From NCBI GenBank assembly GCA_946902875.1, contig OX336343.1:6375754-6439753 (forward strand): 64,000 nucleotides of DNA, written 5' to 3'. The translations under genes and the position numbers were made by a program. Below the pieces are notes generated by a model, which was not told where the DNA came from, did no database searches, and was given only the letters and a program-made list of their open reading frames with translations. Below are positions 55,926 to 64,000 of this stretch, one piece after another; position 1 is the stretch's first letter, and each line of letters starts with the position of its first letter. This DNA comes from Nematopogon swammerdamellus (Eukaryota; Arthropoda; Insecta; Lepidoptera; Adelidae).

Positions 55926-56619
55926 TCTGGCTACGCTAAGATTTGGCTCTCATACAAACCGAACTGTTCCGCGCGCCGAAATAAAGGTACGGTAGCGAGC
56001 TTACTTATCTTTTTAAATGCGAATTTCACGCGAGCGAAGCCGCGGGCAAAAGCTAGTATTTTTTTTTTATAGAAAGCGCGACATGTGGCATCGTTTCACT
56101 TAAGAGTAGGTGACTTACGATGCCCATGGACATCCTGTGATGCACGGGGATTGCGAATGCCATGCCGGCCTGACAGGAGCCTTTTCACGCCCCTTTTGAA
56201 AAACCCCAAGCTGTACTTGGGAGCGAATAGATGAGCTGGGAGTGCGTTTCACATTTTCCCGTTTCTGTGAATAAAAGACCTAGAGAACCGGTTGGTGCGC
56301 ATCCTCGGTAGGTCGATTGTATAGGGGTGCATCCCCTGCCCAGTACGCGTAGTGCGGAGGTGGAACGGGGACGGGGATCGCGTTAAACAGCTCCTCCGAA
56401 CACTCTTCGTGAAATAGACGATAGAACACACTTAGGGAGCCGACGTCCCTACGGAGTCGCAGCGGTTCTAAGTCGCGGGACACCACAGGGTCATCCACAA
56501 GTCGCACGGCACGACGCTGGATTGAGTCTAGCGGCGCGGCGCAAGCTGGTATTTAGCTGAGCCGTACCACAGGTGCGAGCAGTACTCCAAGCAAGACCTA
56601 ACCTGCGTTTTATACGACG

Positions 56620-57891
56620 TCAGTTTTGCCCCACCACCGTGAAGTACCGCCGCACCTTGTTGAGTACACCCAGCTTTTTTGAGGCCAGCTTGGCCTTGCC
56701 CACAATATGACGCCGGAAGTTTAAGTCGTGCAACAGTTCGACACCGAGGTCCCCGAGGTGGTCGCTTAATTTAAGCGAAATACTTTGAAAGGAAGGAGCT
56801 GGTGTGAACGCCGTTATTTTCGAACTAAAAGCACACACTTGTGTCTTCGATGCATTGAACACGACCAAGTTGCTCCGGCCCCATTCGGCAATCGACTCGA
56901 GGGTTTGCTCGAGTTCAGACACAAGTGTTCGCCTCTTCTTGTCCACATCACTCCGTCTGGCTGAAGGGTGACTAGTGTAGGATCCATGCGCCGTACTGTC
57001 GTCTGCATAACAATGTATGTTGCCGAGTGGCAGCATATCATTGATATGCAGAAAAAACAGCGTGGGAGACAACACAGATCCCTGTGGTACACCGTCATTC
57101 ACTGACATGGCGTCCGACGAGCATCCGTCCACGAGTACCTGGATGCTACGCCCATGTAGGCAGTCGGTTACCAAGTCACAAAGGCCAGAGGGGATTCCGT
57201 ACGCCGGCAGCTTACCCAACAGCGCCTTATGCCAGACCCGGTCAAATGCCTTGGCAATATCGAGTCCAATGGCCAAGGATTCACCGTACCCTTCAAGCGC
57301 TTCCCCCCAAAGGTGAGTAACGTACGCTAGGAGATCACCAGCTGACCGGTTTGGCCGGAAACCGTATTGCTGATCGCTGATGAGATTATTCGTCTCCAGG
57401 TACATCATGAGCTGCGTATTCATGACGCGCTCCATCACCTTGCACAGGAGGGAGGTAATTGCTAGGGGTCGGTAGTTTGACGGATCAGAGCGATCGCCCT
57501 TTTTAGGGACAGGCTGAACGAAAGCTGATTTCCAAGCTGCCGGCACGTGGCCAGTAGAGTACGAGAGGCGAAAGAGGCGCGTCAGTACTGGAGCCAGCTC
57601 GGGAGAGCACTTTTTCAACACCAATGCAGGCACTCTGTCCGGCCCACTCACTTTCCTGACATCCAGGGCAAGAAGCTCCTTCCGCACAGTTTTCTGTCGG
57701 AACTGTACTTCTGGCATGGAGTTCTCACACCTAGGTATGGATGGGGGAGAAGCTCCCAGCAAAAAGAGATACCAGAAGGTCGGCTTTATCTTTTGCGGAG
57801 TGAGCGAGTAATCCTCCAGTGCGCTGCAGAGGTGGAAGTGAGGAGCGGCAGAAATTCGACTCGACAGATTTGCTGAGAGACCACAACTCAC
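56620..57891 (-). pseudogene. Reverse transcriptase region of LINE A
   Basis: A 423-codon open frame covers the RT core: KVSGPDRVPALVLKKC, NYRPLAITSLLCKVMERV, QYGFRPNRSAGD, GLDIAKAFDRVWH, GVPQGSVLSPTLF and the catalytic box CYADDSTAHGS, followed by AEWGRSNLVVFNASKT and GKAKLASKKLGVLNKVRRYF. The YADD pair plus the Asp of LDIAKAFD are the polymerase metal ligands. The first 60 or so codons are out of frame with family expectations. The frame is lost at both ends. Confidence 0.85.
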
Positions 57892-59241
57892 GGCTACCAG
57901 TTGGGTACCGATTCAGCCTATCGCCAATCCTGCCGATATGCTCGAATTTAGCCCTGGCGATAGCCCTCTTGCAGGATCTGGAGAGGCGGTTGTAGTTCTT
58001 CTTCAATTCGGATATATTTGGATCACGTCTGGCACGAGCGCGTGACCATGCTCGATATGCCACAGCTTTAGCCGCGGCAGCATCGGCACAGTCCCGGCTG
58101 TACCAAGGTTGGCTCTTACCTTCGAGGCGAAGGGAGGCATTGGGAATATACATTTCCATAACCCCCAGAATCACCTCGGCTACGGTATTGGCGCATTCCG
58201 ACGGATCATCCGAATTGAAGCAGAGCCTCTCCAAGGGTAGGACGCAAGATATTCTCGCATTCCATCCCAATCTGCTGACGCGTAGTGCCAAATTCGCCGG
58301 GCTCCTTCAGTTCGAGACTGAGGGGGCGACGAAGGCACTGTGAATCTCACTAGGCAATGGTCGGAGGAGCCAAGAGGAGCGCTCACTGTTACATTATACC
58401 CAGCGGGATTAGACGTCAGCAGAAGATCCAGCAAGGAGGATGTATGACCGTCTATATCAGATATTCTGGTAGGCTGATCTACCAGTTGAGACAGGTCATA
58501 TGTCAGGGCGAAGTCGTAAGCGGCTCTCCCAGCAAAATCGGTTCTGTTGGAGCCAAGCCACTCTTCGTGGTGGGCATTAAAGTCCCCGACGAGTACCATA
58601 TCCGCCATAGGGAACCGCTGTTGGACTTCGTCTGCCGCTCTGCTCAGGTACTCAAATGGGCGAGCTAATTTGATCACCTGAGTGCGACCTGTAGACACAA
58701 GCGTACACACGCGATTCCGACCCCAAATCCACGTGAACCCAGAGTACAGAAAACGCGAGGTCTTCTTGGCAGCGCAAGCGACGACAGGAAATATCCGCCC
58801 TAGCAAACAAGCATACCCCGGCACGGGGACGGAAGGCTTCCTCCAGGGTGTAGCCGGGGTAGTGCAAGTACGACGTGTCGGCTGGGCGAGATATTTGCGT
58901 CTCCGTCAGAAAGAGCAAAGCCGGCTTCCCTGTCTCCAAATGGTGGTGGACGGAATCCAAATTGGTGTGCGCACATTTGTTATATCCACGCTAAAATATG
59001 TGGGGTTGTGCACCGCTGAGCAAACTTTACTTGTTCTCCTTTGTACTGCCATTGTTGTTAAAAGGGGGGGAGAAAGCATGAAAGAAGGGTGTGACGATTT
59101 ACGGGCAAAGCGTGAGTCGTGGCATCATCACTATCTACTCAGGATAGTGGAGCACCAACACGATGGACGGAAGGGCCCCCGGTCCCCCTCGGAAGTGGCC
59201 GCCTGGACCCCTACACCGGTCACCATCGGGCACGGACCACT

Positions 59242-60795
59242 TTTTTTTTTTTATTGACAGCGCGACATATGGCGCCGAGCCCCCTAAAAGATGTCTAACG
59301 ACGCCCATGGACATTCGGTCGTATGCGGGGGTTGCGAATGCCATGCCGGCCTGACAGGTGCCCATTCACGCCCCTCTTGAAGGACCCGAGACTGTACTTG
59401 GGGGGAAATATATGGGCAGGGAGAGCGTTCCAGAGTTTACCGGTTCTGTAGAGGAAATCTGCAGAATCGATTGGTACGCATCCGCGGTAAGTCCAGCGTG
59501 TAGGGATGCAATCCCTGCCCAGTGCGCGTGGTGCGAAGGTGGAAAGGGAACGGCGGGATCGCATTGAACAGCTCCTCTGAGTACTCCCCATGGAATAAGC
59601 GATAGAAAACACTTAGAGAGCCGACATCCCTACGGTGTTGCAGTGCTTCTAGATCGCAGGACACTTCGGGGTCACCCACTAGTCGCACGGCTCGACGCTG
59701 GATTGAGTCCAGAGGCGCAAGCTGGTATTTGGCAGAGCCATCCCACAGGTGCGAGCAGTACTCCAAGCAGGACCTGATCTGCGACCTGACAGAAGCAGCT
59801 TTTGGTCCGGCGTGAAGTACCGTCGCACCTTATTGAGTACGCCCAGCTTTTTAGAAGCCAGCTTGGCCTTCCCCTCGATATGGCGACGAAAGTTCAGGTC
59901 GTGCGACAGTTCGACTCCGAGGACCCCGAGGTGTTCGCTTAATTTAAGCGACGTGCCTTGGAATGAAGGAGCCGGTGTGAACGCCGCTCTCTTCGTACTG
60001 AACGCGCAAACTTTTGTCTTGGAAGCGTTGAACTCGACCAAATTACTACGGCCCCATTCGGAAATAGAGCCGAGTGTGTGTTCGAGCTCAGACACAAGTC
60101 TTCGCCTCTTCTCATCCACAACATCCCGACTGGCTGAAGGGTGACTGGTGTAGGATCCGTGTGCCGTACTGTCATCTGCATAACAATGTATGTTGCCCAG
60201 AGACAGCATATCATTGATATGCAGAAGAAACAGCGTGGGTGACAACACAGATCCTTGTGGTACGCCGGCGTTCACTGACATGGCGTCCGACGAGCAACTG
60301 TCCACTAGGACCTGAATGCTACGCCCATGTAGGAAGTCGGCGACCCAGTCACAGAGGTCACAAGGAAGTCCGTAAGCCGGCACTTTTCCCAAGAGCGACT
60401 TGTGCCAAACCCGGTCAAATGCCTTGGCAATATCAAGGCCAATTGCCAAGGATTCACCACGATCTTCAAGCGATTCCCCCCAAAGGTGAGTGACGTACAC
60501 GTACGCTAGGAGATCACCAGCAGATCGCTTTGGCCGGAAGCCGTATTGCCGATCGCTGATGAGGTCATTCGTCTCTAGGTACTTCATGAGCTGCGCATTT
60601 ATAATGCGCTCCATCACCTTACAGAGAAGGGAGGTAATCGCTATAGGTCGGTAGTTTGACGGGTTTGAGCGGTCACCCTTTTTGGGGACCGCTTGCACAA
60701 ACGCAGATTTCCAGGCCGCCGGCACACGGCCATTGGAGTAGGAGAGACGGAATAGGCGCGTCAGCACTGGAGCCAACTCGGGAGCACACCTTTTT
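59242..60795 (-). mobile_element. LINE copy B, 5'-truncated, inserted into LINE A
   Basis: It starts inside the RT domain (KRCAPELAPVLTRLF) and ends in a poly(A) tail (T-run 59241-59252). The same 6 bases, ACCACT on the + strand, flank it at 60796-60801 and 59236-59241. Removing B joins the 5' region of LINE A to its endonuclease part. This is target-primed insertion with typical 5' truncation. Confidence 0.8.
59679..60795 (-). pseudogene. Reverse transcriptase fragment of LINE B
   Basis: An open frame of about 370 codons has NYRPIAITSLLCKVMERI, QYGFRPKRSAGD, GLDIAKAFDRVWHK, GVPQGSVLSPTLF, CYADDSTAHGS and WGRSNLVEFNASKT. It lacks the N-terminal RT part and the endonuclease. The frame shifts near 59750 into EYCSHLWDGSAKYQL and RRDVGSLSVFYRLFHGE (59766-59437). 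It is closely related to copy A. Confidence 0.85.
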
Positions 60796-61268
60796 ACCAC
60801 TCCGAGATTATGCGCCGGTTGACCAGAGCAGCCTCTCGCGCTGGTTAGGCGCGATATGGCCCCTATACTACCCGGCGGGCGGCCAGCGGAATAACCGTTT
60901 CAGCGGGTCTCCCTGGCCATCGTGTCGATGCACTACCCCTGGGCAGTGATTCGGCTTTAGAGTCACTGGCCCACTCCTCGTCACAGCCAGCCCCTCCTGC
61001 TACTGGGTCCCCGGGAAGTACACCGGAACACAGTGAACTGTTATGGCTGTGTAATAGTTTCCCGGGGTGTGGTGGTGAACCCAGGCGATCCGAGGATCTC
61101 CCACACGCTCTTTGCTGTTCATTTAGCACCACCCGGAAGGCACGTGTGACTTAAGGACCTTATGGTGTCACGGACGCGAACAGCTCTGCCCCCCGTATCA
61201 AATAAATTAATTAATCGGTTTGCCACTAAGCTCTATTTCAGCGCTTATGACACCAGCGGCAAAAGCTT

Positions 61269-61655
61269 TTTTTTTTTAATGGAAACTGACACGGTTGGCT
61301 ACATCACCTACAACGTCCGTGATGTCAGCCCATAGCACCGGGTGAACTAGGTGCCATGTCAGTGCTTCCCCCTTTAATTGTGCCGGCTACACTGAACTGG
61401 TCGGAAAACACAAACTATTTACATAGCCGTTTCGGCGGACGTTTCAGTTAGTGCGGTGGTATCAACCCGGGCGGGTTAAACCCTACCACCAAGTAAGATT
61501 AGGAGGGAAGGGACCTACAGTTTTACGAGGAATCCGAACCTCGGTCAGCCTCCAACGGTCAGCGGTCACCCATCCAATTACTGACCGCACCCAGCGTTGC
61601 TGAACATTCAACAGCGACAGTTGACTGTCTGCACCACTGAGCTATCGAGGCTGAC
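61269..61655 (-). repeat. SINE, full-length copy
   Basis: The - strand head is CCTCGATAGCTCAGTGG, followed by GCAACGCTGGGTGCGGTCAG, TTGGATGGGTGACCG and GGTTCGGATTCC. The tail is a T-run at 61269-61281 on the + strand. Confidence 0.8.
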
Positions 61656-61757
61656 AACACAGCTACAGTGAAAACAAAATTCGTTATCGCCCACAAACAA
61701 TAAAATGTGTGTATACGTATAAATATATGTTACTAAGCATGTACTCGCTTTGTTTAA

Positions 61758-61990
61758 CCGACTTCAGAAAAAAAAGGAGGAATTCTTAATTCGACTGTAT
61801 TTTTTTTTATGTGGGACAAACTTAAAAAAAAACTTTCGACTGGGTGAACCGATTTTGATGATTCTTTTTTTATTTGAAAGCTGGTGCTTCCCGTGTGGTC
61901 CCATTTCAATTTGGTCAAGATCGGATTGGAAAGCGAGGCGGAATCGCGAGGCCGAAAGCCGAGCGATTCCGCCGAGTACATTAATAGCAA
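61758..61990 (+). repeat. ACCGACTTC-family fragment with GC-rich hairpin
   Basis: It starts AACCGACTTCAGAAAAAAAA and ends with the hairpin GCGGAATCGCGAGGCCGAAA...GCGATTCCGCC (61938-61975), as in the 29-32 kb duplication. Confidence 0.6.
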
Positions 61991-62003
61991 AAAAGTGGTC
62001 AAG

Positions 62004-62171
62004 TGAACCTTGTTCACGTGCCGAGGGTCTCGTAACCGCTGTGCTTCGCTTTCATCTAATTATATTTTCTACCAGGGTGCGGTCAGGCTTTGCATGGGTA
62101 GCCGTACGACCGTGGTTCGGCTGGCTGTGGTTCGGATTCCACTTGAAACTATAGTTTTATCCCTTTATGTA
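62004..62171 (+). repeat. SINE-related repeat, copy 1
   Basis: TTCACGTGCCGAGGGTC to CCACTTGAAACTATAG recurs at 63280-63430. It includes a 5S-like GGTGCGGTCAGGCTTTG...TGGG and a B-box-like GGTTCGGATTCC, but no A box was found. Confidence 0.5.
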
Positions 62172-62510
62172 CATACTAGCTGAGCCCGCGGCTCCGCTCG
62201 CGTGAAATTCGTATTTCAAAGAAGACAGTAAGTAACTATGGGCGAGACCGAAGGCCGAGCTGCGCTCAGGAAGTCGATAAACCATCTCTAAGAAAGTAAG
62301 TAATTAAGGGCGAGGCCGAAGGCCAAGCTGCGTTAAGGTAAACGATAAATCTTCTCGAAGAAAGTAAGTAACTGAGGGCGAGGCCGAAGGCCGAGCTGCG
62401 TTCAGGAAGACTATAAACCTTCTCGAAGAAAGTAAGTAACAAAAGGCGAGGCCGAAGGCCGAGCTGCGTTCAGGAAGACTATAAACCTTCTCGAAAAAAA
62501 TAAAGCGAAA
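62172..62510 (-). repeat. GGCCGAAGGCC minisatellite, four units
   Basis: Units of about 68-69 bp start near 62240, 62309, 62377 and 62446, each with GGGCGAGGCCGAAGGCC and GCTGCGTTCAGGAAG-type sequence. The left end TACTAGCTGAGCCCGCGGCT is the complement of the fixed end seen at 37928-37975. Confidence 0.75.
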
Positions 62511-63279
62511 TTTCTACGGGCGACCGTCCGTGTAACGTACGTGATGATGAACGTGATATATGAAATGTTCTTATAACTCGAAAACCACTTTATCGATTAA
62601 CATACGGTTTTCACTGTGAAATTTTTTCACTTCTAGGGATGATTTTAAGCTATCATTCACAACGCTACGTTAACGGTGGCTTGAGCTGTGACCAAAAAGT
62701 CACGCGAATAATTGAAATTTTGGCTTTTCAGACTTTTAACTTTAACTCCAAATGTATGACATTTTGTGGAAAATGAATAGTTTTGTGCACAACTACATAA
62801 GAGTACCTATATTGTTAATTTTTTTCAGAATTTTCAAACAACCCTTAATAGTTCAAAGTTCGGCGACAAAAGTGCATTTTTTGCCAACTTTTAAACGAAA
62901 TATTTGTTAAAGCAAACTTATTGATTATAGCAAAGTTATATATTTTTGAAATTGCCTTAACAATGGGTATAGAATGACAGGACATTTGATTTATTTAAAA
63001 AAACAAAAAATATTTTTGGTTAAGATTTTGGGGTACTTTCCACAGGACTATTAGACAAAGTTATCTATGATATATCTAGCGGCAAAAATTCCACGTAATT
63101 TGGCGTCAGTTTCATCAAAATAGGTTCAGTAGGTCCGGAGATATCTGCGTGTGACCGACAGACAGACAGACACCAGAGCGATCCCATTTTTCGCATTTTG
63201 CGACGGGACCCTAAAAATTACTAAAAAAACAGTGAAATAAAAAACTATTTAAAATAAAGTAAAAAACAAGTTAACCATG
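62511..63279. other. Unassigned AT-rich stretch
   Basis: No gene is recognised. GTGACCGACAGACAGACAGAC and CGACGGGACCCTAAAAAT near 63150-63220 are typical edges of lepidopteran dispersed repeats. Confidence 0.3.
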
Positions 63280-63620
63280 TTCACGTGCCGAGGGTCCCAT
63301 ATCCGCTGTTTCGCTTTCATCTAATTACATTTTCTACTAGGGTGCGGTCAGGCTTTGGATGAGTGGCCGTACGACAGTTGAAGTTGGCAGTGGTTCGAAT
63401 TCCACTTGAAACTGTTGCGTCATCCCTTTATCTTACTGTGTACATATTTAGCTGGTAGGGGTTAACCCGTTCGGATTGGTACACGATGAAATCATTGCAA
63501 ATCAATCAATAAATCGCTCTATAATACCAACAAGAAGCCATACAGTCCACATCTTGTCTACTGGCTTTATAATTCAACACCATACACGGCTTTCTGTCCA
63601 GTTCAATGTAGCCGGCACGA
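63280..63620 (+). repeat. SINE-related repeat, copy 2
   Basis: It repeats 62004-62171 about 1.28 kb downstream, with a B-box-like GTGGTTCGAATTCCAC. It then continues with SINE-like body (TGGTAGGGGTTAACCCG, GTCCAGTTCAATGTAGCCGG). Confidence 0.55.
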
Positions 63621-63627
63621 CCAAAGT

Positions 63628-64000
63628 CTTTTTTTTTATGGTAACTGACACGGTTGACTGCACCACCAACAACATCCGTAATGCCAGCCCATAACACCGG
63701 GTGGACTTGGTGCCATGTCAGTGCTTCCCTTCATTTCATGTCGGCTACACTGAACTGGACGGAAAACACGAACTATGTACATAGCCGTTCCGACCGACGT
63801 TTCATTCAGTGTGTTGGTACCAACCCGGGCGGGATAAACCCTACCACCTACTCAGATAAGAAGGAAAGGGACTTACAGTTTTACGTGGAATCCGAACCAA
63901 GGTCAGCCTCAACGGTCGAGCGGTCACCCATCTAAGTACTGACTGCACCCGGTTGTGCTTAATACAGTCGACCGACTGGACAGCGCCACTGAGTTACCGA
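63628..64000 (-). repeat. SINE, near full-length copy at the window edge
   Basis: It runs from a T-run tail (63628-63637) through the body to B-box, 5S-like and A-box segments, ending GCCACTGAGTTACCGA at the last base of the window. It may extend a few bases further. Confidence 0.75.

Larger units (their letters stand above)
56057..61200 (-). mobile_element. Non-LTR retrotransposon A (Jockey/CR1 group), interrupted by copy B
   Basis: The element reads on the - strand: 5' region about 61200-60796, then (after the insertion of B) 59241 down to an A-rich end at 56057. Endonuclease motifs include LLFLTETQISRP (about 58900) and VLVGDFNAHHEEW, SSDHCLVRF (58700-58400). A linker with WYSRDCADAA follows, then the reverse transcriptase and the C-terminal RRDVGSLSVFYRLFHEE. 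Several frameshifts (near 58660, 58250, 57830, 56600) make it inactive. GGCAAAAGCT occurs at both outer flanks (56045-56054 and about 61258-61267) as a possible target duplication. Confidence 0.75.

Overview
This is a repeat-dense stretch of an insect nuclear genome, most likely a moth or butterfly. Three things point there: intron-split host genes with GT/AG splice sites, short arrays of the insect telomere-type motif TTAGG, and many dispersed repeats of kinds common in Lepidoptera (a Pol III-type SINE, GGGTTCCGTA repeats, ACCGACTTC repeats, RTE-type 3' tails ending in GATGAT, mariner and hAT remnants). No prokaryotic operon, CRISPR array or viral genome is visible.

Two complete host genes occupy the first 25 kb, arranged tail to tail. 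SLC25A38 (+ strand, 6792-10968, six coding exons, 292 aa) is a mitochondrial carrier of the glycine-importer type used in haem synthesis. The calcium-activated nucleotidase/apyrase gene CANT1 (- strand, 25277-11813, four coding exons, 395 aa) is a type II membrane or secretory-pathway nucleoside diphosphatase. Their poly(A) signals lie about 265 bp apart. A GC-rich open segment at 3313-3441 ends on a consensus splice donor in phase 0. It could be an alternative first exon of SLC25A38 or the start of another gene. A membrane-anchor-like exon candidate lies at 53941-54087 and a weak first-exon candidate near 34.9 kb.

Most of the rest is transposable-element sequence in nested layers. 0-6 kb: a W repeat split by a LINE tail, a 1.02-kb TIR element, an R1-like LINE fragment, a SINE and a 154-bp MITE. 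11-25 kb, within CANT1 introns: a long-TIR element (13.4-14.2 kb), an internally deleted mariner (16.0-16.7 kb), and a 2.5-kb TIR element with ATAC target duplication that carries a broken mariner transposase (21.4-23.9 kb). 25.5-27.1 kb: a hAT-like element with a perfect 8-bp target duplication just upstream of CANT1. 27.4-34.0 kb: a proposed large terminal-inverted-repeat element with repeated AATGTRTAATACGCC motifs near both ends, enclosing a foldback element and a 1.39-kb tandem duplication. 36-39 kb: 100-bp and 68-bp tandem repeats, a LINE C-terminal fragment and a 458-bp hAT derivative with an 8-bp target duplication. 46.8-49.9 kb: a roughly 130-bp satellite array. 54-55 kb: a 62-bp satellite that appears to derive from an exon edge. 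56.0-61.2 kb: one long non-LTR retrotransposon split by a truncated relative of the same family.

A recurrent theme is a roughly 380-bp SINE, present in more than a dozen copies. Its head combines a tRNA-like A box and B box with an internal segment resembling the 5S rRNA internal control region. All family assignments were made by eye, with no database search.
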